Shown here piece after piece: positions 52,444 to 63,387 of a DNA stretch of 64,000 bases. The notes under the pieces were generated by a model that saw nothing but the letters and a program-made list of their open reading frames with translations, was not told where the DNA came from and did not search any database. The position numbers were made by a program, and so were the translations under genes. Numbering within the stretch: position 1 is the first letter of the stretch; each line of letters opens with the position of its first letter. The DNA comes from Pararhodobacter oceanensis (lineage in GTDB: Bacteria; Pseudomonadota; Alphaproteobacteria; Rhodobacterales; Rhodobacteraceae): assembly GCF_003076755.1 (NCBI RefSeq), contig NZ_QDKM01000002.1:605839-669838 (forward strand). The letters are read 5' to 3'.

Positions 52444-52473
52444 CCGCCGCACGTGATGTGCGGCGGTTTTTTT
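52444..52473 (+). terminator. Rho-independent terminator of the small SOS-type gene
   Basis: CCGCCGCAC / GTGCGGCGG stem, 5-nt loop and seven T residues, 95 bp after the stop. The convergent Fe-S scaffold gene ends 24 bp further on. Confidence 0.88.
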
Positions 52474-52496
52474 ACGCAAAATTAGGAATTCCAGCG

Positions 52497-52937
52497 TTAC
52501 GCTTGGGCAGTGCGGGCGGCTTCCTCGGCGGCCTGAAGGGCCAGAAGAATCGAGGCGTGGCGATTCTTGAATTCGCGCGCGGGGATCAAGGTCTCATATC
52601 CGTCGAAGGGGGCATCGGGCACCGGGCCATCGGATTTGAGCATGGATTCCAATTGCTTGGCCGCGGTCTGCAGTTCTGAAGCGCTGCGCCCTTCGACTAC
52701 GGCGCCCAGGATCGCGGCCGAGGCCTGACCCAAAGCGCAGGCCTTAACGTCCTGGGCGAATCGCGTGACGCGGCCATTTTCGACATCCAGATCGACGGTC
52801 ACCGTCGAGCCACACAGAGGAGAGCGTTTTTTCACACTCGCCTGCGGGGCCTCCAATCGGCCCAAATGCGGAATATCGGCTGCCAGCGCCAGAATGCGCG
52901 TGGAATACAGCTTGATCAGTTCGGAAGATTCGGACAA
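52497..52937 (-). CDS. Iron-sulfur cluster assembly scaffold protein (NifU/IscU N-terminal type)
   Basis: A 146-residue protein with the IscU-like fold. SPLCGSTVTVDLDVENGRVTRFAQDVKACALGQASAAILGAVVEGRSASEL contains two of the three scaffold cysteines; the third Cys of classical IscU is not evident, so it may be a relative with another role. The start is a TTG: AGGAG lies 8 bp before it, and the frame continues upstream without a better start. It is divergent from hisI with 35 bp between them, a frequent arrangement in Rhodobacteraceae by my recollection. Confidence 0.8.
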   Translation of the reverse strand: MSESSELIKLYSTRILALAADIPHLGRLEAPQASVKKRSPLCGSTVTVDLDVENGRVTRFAQDVKACALGQASAAILGAVVEGRSASELQTAAKQLESMLKSDGPVPDAPFDGYETLIPAREFKNRHASILLALQAAEEAARTAQA

Positions 52938-52972
52938 TTGAGGTGCTCCTTGGTCTGGAAAGGATATAGGGC

Positions 52973-53332
52973 ATGACGTTTGATCCGCAATCCCTGCGCT
53001 ACGATGCAAAGGGTCTGATTCCCGCAATTGCACAGGATCACCAGTCCGGCGAGGTCTTGATGATGGCCTGGATGAACGCCGAATCGGTGGCCAAAACGCT
53101 GGCGAGCGGGCGTGTAACCTATTGGTCGCGCTCGCGGCAGGCATTCTGGGTTAAGGGCGAATCATCGGGGCATGTGCAAACCCTTGTAGAATTCCGTTTT
53201 GATTGCGACCGCGATTGCCTGTTGCTGCGCGTCAAACAGGTCGGACCGGCCTGCCATACCAACCGGCGCAGCTGCTTCTATACGGTGGTGGACGCAGGTG
53301 AAGAAGTCGAGGTCATGGCGCCCGAATTCTGA
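52973..53332 (+). CDS. hisI: Phosphoribosyl-AMP cyclohydrolase
   Basis: A 119-residue zinc enzyme for the third step of histidine synthesis. GLIPAIAQDHQSGEVLMMAWMNAESVAKTLASGRVTYWSRSRQAFWVKGESSGHVQ covers the active site; the metal-binding CDRDCLLLRVKQVGPACHTNRRSCFY contains three Cys. It lacks the HisE pyrophosphohydrolase domain fused in enterobacteria. Confidence 0.96.
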   Translation: MTFDPQSLRYDAKGLIPAIAQDHQSGEVLMMAWMNAESVAKTLASGRVTYWSRSRQAFWVKGESSGHVQTLVEFRFDCDRDCLLLRVKQVGPACHTNRRSCFYTVVDAGEEVEVMAPEF

Positions 53333-53351
53333 AAATTTGGCGAAACTTATA

Positions 53352-54212
53352 TTATGCTGGGGGCAATCCGACCATGCGGCGGATATCCTCGGGTGTCGCG
53401 CCTTCACTGCGGTAAAGCCGGATGGCGCGGGCGTCGTCGCGTTTGGCCAGCCGTTTGCCAGCCGCGTCGCGGATCAGATCGTGGTGCAGATACACCGGTG
53501 AGGCGACATCCAGCAGGGCGGCAAGAAGGCGGTGCAGCGCGGTGGCCGCGAAGAGATCCGCGCCGCGAATGGCATGGGTGATGCGCTGCGCGGCGTCGTC
53601 AACCACCACCGATAGGTGATATGAGGCGCCCATCTGCGGCCGCGCAAGCACCGCGTCGCCAATGCCGCAGCACAGGGTGTTTGTGGTTAACGCATGGGTG
53701 CCTTTGTGCAGATCGCCAATCTCGCGAAAGCTGGGCAGAGCGGACAGGCTGTCGATGGCTTTGCGCATATCGAGGCGGATCGCGTCACTTTCGCGCATGT
53801 CGGACATCGCGCGTCCACGGCAGATGCCAGGATAAATCAGCCCATCGGGCCCCTGCCGTGGTGTCCGTTCCTGCGGTGCCGAGGCGGCCTCACGAATGTC
53901 GCGGCGGCTGCAGCTGCAAGGGTAGATTAGACCGCGGTCGGCAAGGCATTGCAGCGCGGCCTGATACTCGGCCAGATGGTCGGATTCGCGGCGCGGCGGG
54001 GCGTCCCAAGTGATCCCGAGCCAGGCGAGATCTTGGTAAATTTGTTGTTCCCATTCCTTGCGGGCGCGGCTTTGGTCGATATCGTCAATGCGCAGCAAGA
54101 ACTGGCCGCCCGGCGTGCGGCGTGCGTGGTCATGGGCCAAAAGCGCGGAATACGCATGGCCAAGATGCAGCGGTCCGGTTGGGGAAGGGGCGAAGCGGGT
54201 TCTAAAGATCAC
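53352..54212 (-). CDS. gluQ: Glutamyl-Q tRNA(Asp) synthetase
   Basis: A 286-residue paralogue of the GluRS catalytic core, without the anticodon-binding domain. It attaches glutamate to queuosine-34 of tRNA-Asp. The HIGH-type motif is HLGH (16-19) in FAPSPTGPLHLGHAYSAL; the KMSKS-type motif is KRLAKRDDARAIR. The zinc region contains YPCSCSRRDIR and IYPGICRGR. Its substrate, tRNA-Asp, is encoded twice near 9 kb. Confidence 0.93.
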   Translation of the reverse strand: MIFRTRFAPSPTGPLHLGHAYSALLAHDHARRTPGGQFLLRIDDIDQSRARKEWEQQIYQDLAWLGITWDAPPRRESDHLAEYQAALQCLADRGLIYPCSCSRRDIREAASAPQERTPRQGPDGLIYPGICRGRAMSDMRESDAIRLDMRKAIDSLSALPSFREIGDLHKGTHALTTNTLCCGIGDAVLARPQMGASYHLSVVVDDAAQRITHAIRGADLFAATALHRLLAALLDVASPVYLHHDLIRDAAGKRLAKRDDARAIRLYRSEGATPEDIRRMVGLPPA

Positions 54213-54302
54213 AGGGTTTCAACGGCTTATGCGGGGGAAGGGGGCAGCGCTTGGCGCCGCCCGCTGCCTGAGAGTATCGCCGCAAATCTGCACCGCGTCG
54301 AG

Positions 54303-55643
54303 TTACTCCTGTGCCGCGATCCAGCTTTGCCACTCGGTTTTTGCGCGGTCGGTATAGGCTTTGTAGCGATCCTTGCGCCCGCGGCGTCCGCCCTTGGCCT
54401 CGATCGGCGGGAAGAGGCCGAAATTGACGTTCATCGGCTGGAACGTTTTGGCCTCGGCGTCGCCGGAAATATGCGCCAGCAGCGCGCCCATCGCGGTAAC
54501 ACGCGGCGGCGGCGGCAGGGTTTGGCCCTTGATTTCGGCGGCCGCCAGACGACCGGCGACCAGCCCCATGGCGGCAGATTCGACATAGCCCTCGACACCG
54601 GTGATCTGACCGGCAAAGCGCAGATTCGGGCGTGATTTCAACCGCATCTGATCATCGAGCAGGGTCGGCGAATTGAGGAATGTATTGCGGTGTATGCCGC
54701 CCAGACGCGCGAAACTGGCGTTCTCCAGTCCCGGGATCATCCGAAACACCTCCGTCTGCGCGCCGTATTTCATCTTTGTCTGGAAGCCGACGATGTTGAA
54801 CAGCGTGCCAAGGGCGTTATCGCGGCGCAATTGCACCACGGCATAGGCTTTTTGCTCGGGGTTATGCGGGTTGGTTAATCCGACCGGCTTCATCGGGCCG
54901 TGGCGCAGGGTCTCGCGGCCGCGTTCGGCCATCACTTCGATCGGCAGGCAGCCGTCGAAATACCCCGCGGTTTCGCCCTCGCGGAATTCGGTCTTATCGG
55001 CGGCCAGAATCGCGTCGATGAAGGCCTCATATTGATCGCGGTCCATCGGGCAATTCAGATAGGCTTTGCGCTGCTCTTCGGTGTCGCCCTTATCATAGCG
55101 CGACTGGAACCAGGCTTTGCTCAGATCAATCGTGTCGAAATGGACGATGGGCGCGATGGCGTCGAAAAAGGCCAGCGCTTCGGTGCCGGTTTCGGCCAGA
55201 ATCGCCTGCGCCAGAGCGTCCGAGGTCAGCGGACCGGTGGCGAAAATCCATGTGCCATCCGTGGGCAATTGCGAGATCTCGCGGTCCTCGAAACTGATTA
55301 ACGGATGCGCGCGGAGCTTCTCGGTGACCGAGGCGGAGAACGCGTCGCGGTCCACGGCCAAAGCGCCACCGGCGGGCAGGGCGTGGCGGTCGGCCATCTC
55401 CATGATCAACCCGCCCGCGGCGCGCATTTCCCAATGCAGCAATCCGACGGCGTTTTGCTCGTCATCATCCGAACGGAAGGAATTTGAGCAGACCATTTCG
55501 GCGTAATTGCCGGTGTGATGGGCGAAAGTGCCGACATGAGGGCGCATTTCGTGCAAAATCACGGGCACGCCGGCCTCTGCAGCCTGCCATGCGGCCTCGG
55601 ATCCGGCCATGCCGCCGCCGACGATGTGAAGTGTTTTTTCCAT
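54303..55643 (-). CDS. trmFO: Methylenetetrahydrofolate--tRNA-(uracil-5-)-methyltransferase TrmFO
   Basis: A 446-residue FAD/folate enzyme that makes ribothymidine at U54 of tRNAs. The FAD loop [20 protein letters not shown] is at the N-terminus; [11 protein letters not shown] holds a conserved Cys (52); [47 protein letters not shown] and [24 protein letters not shown] are further TrmFO blocks. Alphaproteobacteria use this in place of TrmA. Confidence 0.95.
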   Translation of the reverse strand: MEKTLHIVGGGMAGSEAAWQAAEAGVPVILHEMRPHVGTFAHHTGNYAEMVCSNSFRSDDDEQNAVGLLHWEMRAAGGLIMEMADRHALPAGGALAVDRDAFSASVTEKLRAHPLISFEDREISQLPTDGTWIFATGPLTSDALAQAILAETGTEALAFFDAIAPIVHFDTIDLSKAWFQSRYDKGDTEEQRKAYLNCPMDRDQYEAFIDAILAADKTEFREGETAGYFDGCLPIEVMAERGRETLRHGPMKPVGLTNPHNPEQKAYAVVQLRRDNALGTLFNIVGFQTKMKYGAQTEVFRMIPGLENASFARLGGIHRNTFLNSPTLLDDQMRLKSRPNLRFAGQITGVEGYVESAAMGLVAGRLAAAEIKGQTLPPPPRVTAMGALLAHISGDAEAKTFQPMNVNFGLFPPIEAKGGRRGRKDRYKAYTDRAKTEWQSWIAAQE

Positions 55644-55724
55644 GGGCGACAGATAGCGTCGGCGTCCGCCAAAGGGAAGGGCGGGCGGTGCGTCGCGTGG
55701 TCAGTTGCCGGTGAATATCGCGTT

Positions 55725-55761
55725 AAAAAACCGGCGCGCGATGGGATGTCGCGCGCCGGTT
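55725..55761 (-). terminator. Rho-independent terminator of gyrA
   Basis: On the minus strand, AACCGGCGCGCGA / TCGCGCGCCGGTT (13 bp perfect, 7-nt loop) is followed by a six-base T-run. It lies 28 bp after the gyrA stop. Confidence 0.92.
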
Positions 55762-55788
55762 AAGGATGATTGTGGTTAACGCGCGAGG

Positions 55789-58590
55789 TTACGCGTCGCT
55801 GTTATCGCCTGGTGGCGTCTCGCTGCCCTCGATTGGCGTCGCAGGGGCGTCGATCTCGGTGATCGCGTCTGCGGGCACCTCGGCGTCTGGCTCGGCTTCG
55901 GATTCCGCGACGCGCGCCACCGAGACCACGACCTCGTCTTTGCCGGTGTTGAACACCCGCACGCCACCCGCCGACCGCGAGCGGAAGCTGATCTGGTCAA
56001 CCGGCACGCGGATCGACTGGCCGGTCGATGTGGCGAGCATGATCTGGTCGCCATTAACCACCGGGAAGGCGGCGATCAACGGGCCGCCGCGCATCGCACG
56101 GTCCATTGCCATCACGCCCTGACCACCACGCCCGCGCACCGGATAATCGTGCGAAGACGAGAGCTTACCGGCGCCGCGCTCGGTCACCGTCAGGATCAGA
56201 TCCTCGGCTGCCGACATTTCGGCATAGCGCTCGGGGCTCAGCTGTCCGGCCTCGATACCGTCGTCGTCTTCGTCGCTTTCAACCTCATCGGCGGCACCGG
56301 CCATCAGGCGGCGCTGCTTGAGATAGGCGGCGCGTTCTTGCGGATCGGCGGTGAAATGGCGGATCACTGCCATCGACACAACGCTGTCGCCATCACCCAG
56401 ACGGATGCCACGCACACCGGTCGAATCGCGGCCTTTGAACACCCGCACATCGGTCGAAGAGAAGCGAATCGCGCGGCCCATCGCGGTGAGCAGCATCACA
56501 TCGTCCTCGGCCTCGGCAATGCGGGCGTTAACCAGTTCGACGTCCTCGGGCAGTTTCATCGCGATCTTGCCGTTGCGCATCACATTGGTGAAATCCGACA
56601 GCGCGTTGCGCCGCACATCGCCCTGCGAGGTGGCAAAGACGATCTGCAGATTTTCCCATTCCTCCTCGGGCGCATCGACAGGCATCAGCGCGGCGATCGA
56701 GACACCATTGGGGATCGGCAGGATGTTGACGATGGCCTTGCCGCGCGCGTTGCGGCCCGCCAGCGGCAGGCGCCAGCATTTGATTTTGTACACCATCCCG
56801 TCGGTGGTGAAAAACAGCAGATGCGTATGGGTATTGGCGACAAACAGCGTGGTGACGACGTCGTCTTCTTTGGTCGACATCGACGACAGGCCCTTGCCGC
56901 CGCGGTTTTGGGCGCGGAAATCCATCAAGGGCGTGCGTTTGATATAGCCGCCCGAGGTGATGGTCACGACCATATCCTCGCGCTCAATCAGGTCTTCGTC
57001 GTCCATATCGCCCGCCCAATCGACGATTTCGGTGCGGCGGGGGACGGCAAAGAGGCTGCGAACCTCGTCCAATTCATCGTTAATGATCGCCATGATCCGG
57101 CTGCGCGAACGCAGAATATCAAGGTAATCCTTGATCTTACCGGCCAGTTCTTCCAGCTCGTCGGTGACCTCGCGCACGCCCATTGCGGTCAGACGCTGTA
57201 GGCGCAGTTCCAGAATTGCACGCGCTTGAAGTTCGGACAGGTTATAAGTGCCATCGTCGTTCAGCGTGTGGCTGGGGTCGTCAATTAGGCGGATATAGGC
57301 GGCGATATCCGAGGCTGGCCAGCGCCGTGTCATCAGTTTTTGACGCGCGTCGGCAGGGTCGGCAGAGCTGCGAATCGTCGCCACAACTTCATCGACGTTG
57401 GAGACGGCAACCGCCAAGCCGCAGAGAATATGGCTGCGCTCTCGGGCTTTGTTCAGCTCATAAGCGGTGCGGCGGGTGACAACCTCTTCGCGGAAATCGA
57501 CGAAATTGGTCAGGAAGTCGCGCAGCATCAGCTGCTCGGGCCGGCCGCCATTGAGCGCCAACATGTTGCAACCAAAGGAAGTTTGCATCGGCGTGAAGCG
57601 GAACAACTGGTTCAGCACCACATCCGGCGTCGCGTCGCGTTTGAGTTCCACCACCACCCGCACGCCGATCCGGTCGGATTCGTCGGCGACATGGGCGATC
57701 CCCTCGATGCGTTTGTCGCGCACCGCTTCGGCGATTTTCTCAACCATTTGAGACTTATTCACCTGATAGGGAATTTCGTCGATGATGATCGCAAAACGGT
57801 CCTTGCGCAGCTCTTCGACATGGGTTTTGGCGCGGATAATCACCGAGCCGCGGCCCTCAAGATAGGCTTTGCGCGCGCCGCCACGGCCCATGATCTGCCC
57901 GCCGGTGGGGAAATCGGGGGCAGGAACAAATTGCATCAATTGTTCCGAGGTCAGATCGGGGTTTTCGATCAGCGCCTTGGTCGCATCGATCACCTCACCA
58001 AGGTTATGCGGCGGAATATTGGTCGCCATACCGACGGCAATCCCGCCCGCGCCATTGACCAGCATATTCGGGAACCGCGCCGGCAGCACCGTCGGCTCGC
58101 GGTCTTTGCCGTCATAATTGTCTTGAAAATCAACGGTGTCTTTGTCGATATCGGCCAGCAGATAGTTCGCGGTCTTGTCCATGCGCACTTCGGTATAGCG
58201 CATTGCGGCGGGGTTATCGCCGTCCATCGAGCCAAAGTTGCCCTGACCATCCAGCAGTTTCAGCGACATCGAAAACGGCTGCGCCATCCGCACCAGCGCG
58301 TCATAGATCGCGCTGTCACCATGCGGGTGGAATTTACCCATCACATCGCCAACCGGACGCGCCGATTTGCGGTAAGATTTGTCATGAGTATTGTTGGTCT
58401 CATGCATCGCATAAAGGATGCGCCGGTGCACCGGTTTCAGCCCGTCGCGCAGGTCTGGAATCGCACGGCTGACGATCACGCTCATCGCGTAATCGAGGTA
58501 AGACGTGCGCATCTCTTCTACGATTGAAATCGCAGGCGAGGCGGGCGGGGTTCTGTCGATGTCGTCGGGAATTTGGGTGTCGTCGCTCAT
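55789..58590 (-). CDS. gyrA: DNA gyrase subunit A
   Basis: A 933-residue subunit that breaks and reseals DNA in the GyrA2B2 tetramer. The catalytic Tyr132 is in [10 protein letters not shown]. The quinolone-resistance region [13 protein letters not shown] keeps Ser93 and Asp97, the residues of the sensitive enzyme. Arg/Gly-rich GyrA boxes and a six-blade C-terminal domain follow (first blade near [23 protein letters not shown]). An acidic 35-residue tail closes the protein. A cobalt-blue mirror frame of 395 codons on the other strand is only a shadow. Confidence 0.97.
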   Translation of the reverse strand: MSDDTQIPDDIDRTPPASPAISIVEEMRTSYLDYAMSVIVSRAIPDLRDGLKPVHRRILYAMHETNNTHDKSYRKSARPVGDVMGKFHPHGDSAIYDALVRMAQPFSMSLKLLDGQGNFGSMDGDNPAAMRYTEVRMDKTANYLLADIDKDTVDFQDNYDGKDREPTVLPARFPNMLVNGAGGIAVGMATNIPPHNLGEVIDATKALIENPDLTSEQLMQFVPAPDFPTGGQIMGRGGARKAYLEGRGSVIIRAKTHVEELRKDRFAIIIDEIPYQVNKSQMVEKIAEAVRDKRIEGIAHVADESDRIGVRVVVELKRDATPDVVLNQLFRFTPMQTSFGCNMLALNGGRPEQLMLRDFLTNFVDFREEVVTRRTAYELNKARERSHILCGLAVAVSNVDEVVATIRSSADPADARQKLMTRRWPASDIAAYIRLIDDPSHTLNDDGTYNLSELQARAILELRLQRLTAMGVREVTDELEELAGKIKDYLDILRSRSRIMAIINDELDEVRSLFAVPRRTEIVDWAGDMDDEDLIEREDMVVTITSGGYIKRTPLMDFRAQNRGGKGLSSMSTKEDDVVTTLFVANTHTHLLFFTTDGMVYKIKCWRLPLAGRNARGKAIVNILPIPNGVSIAALMPVDAPEEEWENLQIVFATSQGDVRRNALSDFTNVMRNGKIAMKLPEDVELVNARIAEAEDDVMLLTAMGRAIRFSSTDVRVFKGRDSTGVRGIRLGDGDSVVSMAVIRHFTADPQERAAYLKQRRLMAGAADEVESDEDDDGIEAGQLSPERYAEMSAAEDLILTVTERGAGKLSSSHDYPVRGRGGQGVMAMDRAMRGGPLIAAFPVVNGDQIMLATSTGQSIRVPVDQISFRSRSAGGVRVFNTGKDEVVVSVARVAESEAEPDAEVPADAITEIDAPATPIEGSETPPGDNSDA

Positions 58591-58642
58591 TCGATGCTCA
58601 CAGGGGCCTCAGGGGCTCGATCCACAATATTTTGTTGTCTGT

Positions 58643-58672
58643 CTTATAGCCGAACCCCATAGGGGCGTGCAA
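58643..58672 (-). promoter_or_regulatory. Promoter of gyrA
   Basis: On the minus strand TTGCAC, an 18-bp spacer and TATAAG, ending 53 bp before the gyrA ATG. The spacer contains the palindrome CCCCTATGGGG. The remaining 230 bp to the usp gene hold no supported feature; a 60-codon frame at 58672 lacks coding character. Confidence 0.6.
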
Positions 58673-58901
58673 TGGCAGGCGCGGGGTTTCTGGCTTTTGA
58701 CCGCGGATTGCGCGTTTTATGGCAGGGAATTTGCCGTTTTCGGCAGGCAGAAGCGGGCGGGGGCAGCGGCGCTGTTCACAAATGCGTGGCCTGCGGGCCC
58801 GTGGCGCGAATTTCCGCGGGTCGGTGTTTAACCTTGCGGCAAATGCGGGTGTAATGGGCTAGAGTGACAGGCGCTCACAAGAGGTGTCGCAGGAGGTGTC
58901 T

Positions 58902-59303
58902 ATGTACCGCAATATTCTCGTTCCCGTGGCCTATGATGCGGGGTTCAACAGCCAGCGCGAGATTGCTGTCGCGCGCGCGTTGCTGGCCCCCGGCGGCAAG
59001 GTGCATCTGTTGCATGTGATGGATCCGGCGCCGGTGATCGCCATCAGCTATGAGCCCGAGGGTTGGCGCGAAGAGATGATCGCGGCGATCAAGGCCGATC
59101 TGACCAGCAAAGCCGACACGCTGCCCGATGCGCGGATCGACGTGATCGATGGCGAGCCGGGACACGCGATTCTGGACGCCGAGCAAGCCCGCGGCATTGA
59201 TTGCATCGTCTTGGCATCACATCGGTCGGATCCCTCCTTATTCGGCTCAACGGCCTCCTGGATTGCGCGCCATGCCACCTGTGCGGTCCATTTGATCCGC
59301 TAG
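58902..59303 (+). CDS. Universal stress protein (UspA family)
   Basis: A 133-residue single-domain UspA protein. NILVPVAYDAGFNSQREIAVARALLAPGGKVHLLHVMDP forms the first half. The C-terminal ASHRSDPSLFGSTASWIARHATCAVHLIR corresponds to the ATP-binding G-2x-G-9x-G(S/T) region, but the first glycines are partly replaced (SHRSDPSLFGS), so nucleotide binding is uncertain. GGAGG lies before the ATG. It is convergent with uvrB. Confidence 0.88.
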   Translation: MYRNILVPVAYDAGFNSQREIAVARALLAPGGKVHLLHVMDPAPVIAISYEPEGWREEMIAAIKADLTSKADTLPDARIDVIDGEPGHAILDAEQARGIDCIVLASHRSDPSLFGSTASWIARHATCAVHLIR

Positions 59304-59367
59304 GTCTTAAGAAACCGTCAAACCGGCAGGTTTAAAACGCGCGGGAATGAGTTGCGCGCTTTGGTTG

Positions 59368-59401
59368 AATGCCTGACATTTGAATGCAAAGGTCAGGCAT
59401 T
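59368..59401. terminator. Inverted repeat between convergent usp and uvrB
   Basis: AATGCCTGAC / GTCAGGCATT form a perfect 10-bp stem with a 14-nt loop, and GTCAGGCA occurs once more at 59406. There is no T-run on either strand of useful length. It may stop transcription from both sides or be a protein-binding site. Confidence 0.4.
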
Positions 59402-59484
59402 TAACGTCAGGCAATGATGCTGCAAGTGGTAGCACGGGAATTATATAATTAAATCAAGCGCCTGTGGTCTTCTCTTATCAGTGG

Positions 59485-61668
59485 CTACCGCTTACCACCC
59501 TTGCGTGCGCGTGATCCTGCTTTGCCACCCGTCGAGCGCCCGCGTGCTTTCGCCGCGCCCTCGACAGCCTGTTCAACCGCCGCCTGACGGGCCAGCGGAT
59601 CATCGGCAATGGTCAATTCGACTGTTTCGAGGCGGCGGACCTCGTCGCGCAGGCGCGCGGCCTCCTCGAATTCCAGATTTTCAGCCGCCTTGCGCATATC
59701 ATTGCGCAGACCCTCCAGATGTGCCGCCAGATTGGCGCCGACCATTGGCGTGTCGATTTTCGCGGTGACATGCACCTGATCGGTATCGCCCTGCCAAAGC
59801 CCGGCCAACACGTCGTCGACGTTCTTTCTGACGGTCTGCGGGGTGATCCCGTGCTCAACGTTATAGGCCATTTGTCGCGCGCGCCGCCGCTCGGTCTCAT
59901 TGATCGCGCGCTGCATCGAACCGGTGACCTTATCGGCATACATGATCACCCGCCCGTCGGCGTTGCGCGCGGCGCGGCCAATGGTCTGCACCAGCGAGGT
60001 TTCCGAGCGCAGGAACCCCTCTTTATCGGCGTCCAGAATCGCCACCAGCCCGCATTCGGGGATATCAAGACCCTCGCGCAAGAGGTTGATTCCAATCAAA
60101 ACATCAAAGGTGCCCAAGCGCAGATCACGGAGGATTTCGATGCGCTCGATGGTGTCGATATCCGAATGCATATAGCGCACCCGAATGCCCTGTTCATGCA
60201 GGTATTCGGTCAGATCCTCGGCCATGCGTTTGGTCAAAGTGGTCACCAGAACCCGTAGCCCGTCCTGCGCCACGCGGCGGACTTCATCAAGCAAATCATC
60301 AACTTGCATGCTGACAGGGCGGATTTCGATCTTTGGATCCAGCAGGCCGGTCGGGCGGATGATCTGTTCGGTAAACACACCGCCGGTTTGCTCAAGCTCC
60401 CAAGCCGCCGGGGTCGCCGAGACGAACACCGTCTGGGTGCGCATCGCGTCCCATTCCTCGAATTTCAGCGGCCGGTTATCCATGCAGGATGGCAGCCGGA
60501 ACCCGTGTTCGGCCAGCACCGATTTGCGCCGGAAGTCGCCCTTATACATACCGCCGATCTGCGGCACGGAGACATGGGATTCGTCAGCGAAAACAATGGC
60601 ATTGTCGGGAATAAACTCAAAGAGGGTGGGCGGCGGCTCACCCGGAGCACGGCCAGTCAGATAGCGCGAATAATTCTCGATCCCGTTGCACACGCCGGTC
60701 GCTTCCAGCATCTCGAGATCGAAATTGCAGCGCTGTTCGAGCCGCTGCGCCTCCAGCAATTTGCCCTCGGCATTCATCTTTTTCAGCGTGTGAAACAGCT
60801 CTTCTTTGATGCCCTTGATCGCCTGCTGGATGGTCGGGCGCGGGGTCACATAGTGGCTGTTCGCATAGATGCGGATTTTCTCGAAACTGTCAGTTTTCCG
60901 ACCTGTGAGCGGGTCAAACTCGGTGATTTCCTCCAGTTCCTCACCAAAAAACGACATTCGCCACGCGCGGTCCTCAAGGTGGGCGGGCCAGACCTCGACA
61001 ACATCACCGCGCACCCGAAAGGCGCCGCGCTGAAAGGCGTGATCGTTGCGCCGGTATTGCTGCGCCACCAGATCGGCGATCACCTTACGCGGGTCATAGA
61101 ACCCGCCAACCATCATATCGACGGTCATCGCGCTATAGGTTTCGACGCTGCCGATGCCGTAAATACAGCTCACCGAGGCGACGATGATCACATCGTCACG
61201 CTCAAGCAGCGCGCGCGTGGCCGAGTGGCGCATCCGGTCGATCGCCTCGTTGATCTGGCTCTCTTTTTCGATATAGGTATCGGTGCGCGCGACATAGGCT
61301 TCGGGCTGGTAGTAATCGTAGTAGGAGACGAAATATTCCACTGCATTATCGGGGAAGAAGCCCTTGAATTCGCCGTATAATTGCGCCGCGAGGGTCTTGT
61401 TGGGCGCAAGGATGATCGCCGGTCTTTGGGTCTCTTCGATGATCTTGGCCATGGTGAAGGTTTTGCCGGTGCCGGTGGCGCCCAACAGCACCTGATCGCG
61501 CTCGCCATTTTGCACGCCTGTGGCCAGTTCGGTGATCGCCACCGGCTGGTCACCGGCGGGCTGGAAGGGGGTGTGCAGGATGAAACTCTTGCCACCCTCC
61601 AGCTTCTCGCGCTGGGGCAGGGGCGAGAGCGGCAGATCGGGCAGGTGATCGGGGCGATTGTTGTGCAT
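59485..61668 (-). CDS. uvrB: Excinuclease ABC subunit B
   Basis: A 727-residue nucleotide-excision repair helicase-like protein that verifies damage and loads UvrC. The Walker A GATGTGKT is at 63-70; the beta-hairpin is [22 protein letters not shown]; helicase motifs include [29 protein letters not shown] and [24 protein letters not shown]. The C-terminal UVR domain is [28 protein letters not shown], followed by a basic tail. I start at MHNNRPDH because GGAGA lies before it; an in-frame codon 90 bp upstream is unlikely. Confidence 0.96.
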   Translation of the reverse strand: MHNNRPDHLPDLPLSPLPQREKLEGGKSFILHTPFQPAGDQPVAITELATGVQNGERDQVLLGATGTGKTFTMAKIIEETQRPAIILAPNKTLAAQLYGEFKGFFPDNAVEYFVSYYDYYQPEAYVARTDTYIEKESQINEAIDRMRHSATRALLERDDVIIVASVSCIYGIGSVETYSAMTVDMMVGGFYDPRKVIADLVAQQYRRNDHAFQRGAFRVRGDVVEVWPAHLEDRAWRMSFFGEELEEITEFDPLTGRKTDSFEKIRIYANSHYVTPRPTIQQAIKGIKEELFHTLKKMNAEGKLLEAQRLEQRCNFDLEMLEATGVCNGIENYSRYLTGRAPGEPPPTLFEFIPDNAIVFADESHVSVPQIGGMYKGDFRRKSVLAEHGFRLPSCMDNRPLKFEEWDAMRTQTVFVSATPAAWELEQTGGVFTEQIIRPTGLLDPKIEIRPVSMQVDDLLDEVRRVAQDGLRVLVTTLTKRMAEDLTEYLHEQGIRVRYMHSDIDTIERIEILRDLRLGTFDVLIGINLLREGLDIPECGLVAILDADKEGFLRSETSLVQTIGRAARNADGRVIMYADKVTGSMQRAINETERRRARQMAYNVEHGITPQTVRKNVDDVLAGLWQGDTDQVHVTAKIDTPMVGANLAAHLEGLRNDMRKAAENLEFEEAARLRDEVRRLETVELTIADDPLARQAAVEQAVEGAAKARGRSTGGKAGSRARKGGKR

Positions 61669-61701
61669 CAAAGTCTCCGGAAGCGCGGTATGGCTAGAAT
61701 T

Positions 61702-61716
61702 GTGCCTATTTTGTTC
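61702..61716 (-). promoter_or_regulatory. Possible LexA box upstream of uvrB
   Basis: GTGC-CTATTTT-GTTC has seven of the eight bases of GTTC-N7-GTTC with exact spacing, 34 bp before the uvrB start. On the minus strand TTGAAC-N17-AATTCT overlaps it as a poor promoter. uvrB is SOS-induced in many bacteria. Confidence 0.35.
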
Positions 61717-61932
61717 TTGTTCAAGGGGGTGCGGGCTTCTAGGCTTGACTGAGGCCATAAAACAGCGCGATTTAGGTAAAACAGCGCGATTTGGGTGTTT
61801 GGCGGTGCTCGGATGGGTCAGGTTGACGGGTTCATACAGGTTTGCGCCAGCGGCGGCGGGCGTGGGCTGCTTTTCGCTTGTCCTTCGCGTTTGATTTGGG
61901 GATAAAGCGGCAGGTTATTTCGGAGATTTGCC

Positions 61933-62244
61933 ATGCGCGCCCGCATTTATCGTCCCGCTCGCAATGCGATGCAGTCTGGAACTGCCCGCACCAAGTCTTG
62001 GGTTCTGGATTACACGCCGGGTGAAGCCCAGCGGCAGGACCCCTTGATGGGTTGGACCGGCTCGGGCGATACGCAGCGCCAGGTGAAACTGCGCTTCGCC
62101 ACGCAGGCCGAGGCTGAGGCATTCGCCAAGGCGCAGGGCATCGACTATGTGGTGCTGCAGCCGAAAAGCCGCGCGGTGAATATCCGCCACGGCGGCTATG
62201 GCGAGAATTTCGCCACCAATCGCAAGCAGGTTTGGACGCATTGA
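61933..62244 (+). CDS. ETC complex I subunit, NDUFS4-like
   Basis: A 103-residue accessory subunit of respiratory complex I, related to mitochondrial NDUFS4 (18-kDa). [73 protein letters not shown] is the typical fold with the WTGSGD motif; the C-terminus ends [15 protein letters not shown]. The protein is usual in alphaproteobacteria and lies apart from the nuo operon. The 210 bp after it hold only an imperfect hairpin near 62400. Confidence 0.92.
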   Translation: MRARIYRPARNAMQSGTARTKSWVLDYTPGEAQRQDPLMGWTGSGDTQRQVKLRFATQAEAEAFAKAQGIDYVVLQPKSRAVNIRHGGYGENFATNRKQVWTH

Positions 62245-62454
62245 GCGTTTTGTAAATCGGGACAAAGTTCTCGCGGAATCGGGGTAAAGATCCCGCGGAG
62301 CTGTTCTCTTGACTACATATAGTAGGTTGTTTGGGTTGCGCTGCATGATTTCGATTTCATCCATCGTGCGAGCCAATTCGAGATCTACAGCCAATAGCGG
62401 GCGGCCTTTCGGGGTCGCCCTTATCGTTTCACGCCCGGCCGGAGCCTATTTCTG

Positions 62455-63387
62455 ATGACCATCACCCACCTCGTCACCCATTCCGGCGGCTTTCATGCCG
62501 ATGAGCTTTTGTCCTCGGTTATCCTGACGCGGCTTTACCCCGAAGCGGAGCTGGTCCGCAGTCGCGACACCAGATGGATCACGTCCGGCGCCGACCGGAT
62601 CATCTATGACGTCGGCGGGGATTTCGATGCGGCGGCGCAGATATTCGATCACCACCAGCGGCCCAATCCGCTGCGCGAGGACGGGCAGCCTTATAGCTCG
62701 TTCGGCTTGATCTGGGCGCATTACGGGCGCGAATATCTGCGCGCGATGGAGGTGCCCGAGCATGATATCGAAGCGATCCACGTCTCCATTGATCGCGGCT
62801 TTGTGCTGCCCGTCGATCTCCTGGACAATGGTGCGGTCAATGCCGCCGAGGCGGGGCCGCTGTTTGCCGGATTAACCTTGCCGGTGCTGCTGGAAAGCCT
62901 GAAGCCAGTGTTTGATGACCGCGCCGATGGCGTTGACGACCGCGCCTTCATGGCGGCCCTGCCGGTGGCGCGGGCGTTTGTCGAGGCGCAGGTCCGGCAC
63001 AAAGCCGCGAAACTGCGCGCCGAGGCGATGGTCTTGGCCTCGATTGAGGCGGCGGGCGCGGGGCGCGTATTGGAACTCCCGATGGGCATGCCGTTTCGCG
63101 CCGGCGTCGAGAAGGCCGGCGCGGATCACCTGCTATTTGTCGTCTACCCGCGCGGCAGCGACTGGGCGCTCACCACGATCCGCCTGAGCGGCGACACCTT
63201 CGAGAACCGCGCCGATGTGCCCGCCGCCTGGGCCGGTCTGACCGACGCCGCCCTTGAGGCCGCCAGCGGCGTGAAAGGCGCGAAGTTCTGCCACAACGGC
63301 CGCTTTATCGTGGTGGCGGCGACGCGCGAGGCGGTGTTGCAAATGGCGCAGATCGCGGTGGGAGAGGCCTTGGCCGAGGCCGGTTAG
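62455..63387 (+). CDS. MYG1 family protein (DHH-like exonuclease)
   Basis: A 310-residue protein of the UPF0160/MYG1 family. THSGGFHADELLSSVIL at the N-terminus, RIIYDVGGDFDAAAQIFDHHQR (a DHH-like metal motif) and SSFGLIWAHYGREYL identify it; YPRGSDWALTTIR and GAKFCHNGRFIVVAATRE lie in the C-terminal half. Eukaryotic MYG1 is a 3'-5' RNA exonuclease; the role in bacteria is not established. It is the last intact core gene of the window. Confidence 0.9.
   Translation: MTITHLVTHSGGFHADELLSSVILTRLYPEAELVRSRDTRWITSGADRIIYDVGGDFDAAAQIFDHHQRPNPLREDGQPYSSFGLIWAHYGREYLRAMEVPEHDIEAIHVSIDRGFVLPVDLLDNGAVNAAEAGPLFAGLTLPVLLESLKPVFDDRADGVDDRAFMAALPVARAFVEAQVRHKAAKLRAEAMVLASIEAAGAGRVLELPMGMPFRAGVEKAGADHLLFVVYPRGSDWALTTIRLSGDTFENRADVPAAWAGLTDAALEAASGVKGAKFCHNGRFIVVAATREAVLQMAQIAVGEALAEAG

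Noticed and set aside
57340..58527. 395-codon open frame on the + strand opposite gyrA
   Set aside because: It is the mirror of a high-GC gene; its composition (His/Arg-rich) has no domain character, and gyrA on the other strand is certain.
58672..58854. 60-codon frame between gyrA and usp, with AGGGG before its ATG
   Set aside because: Third positions are not G/C-biased as in the real genes, and the apparent SD site lies in the gyrA promoter spacer. Not supported as coding.
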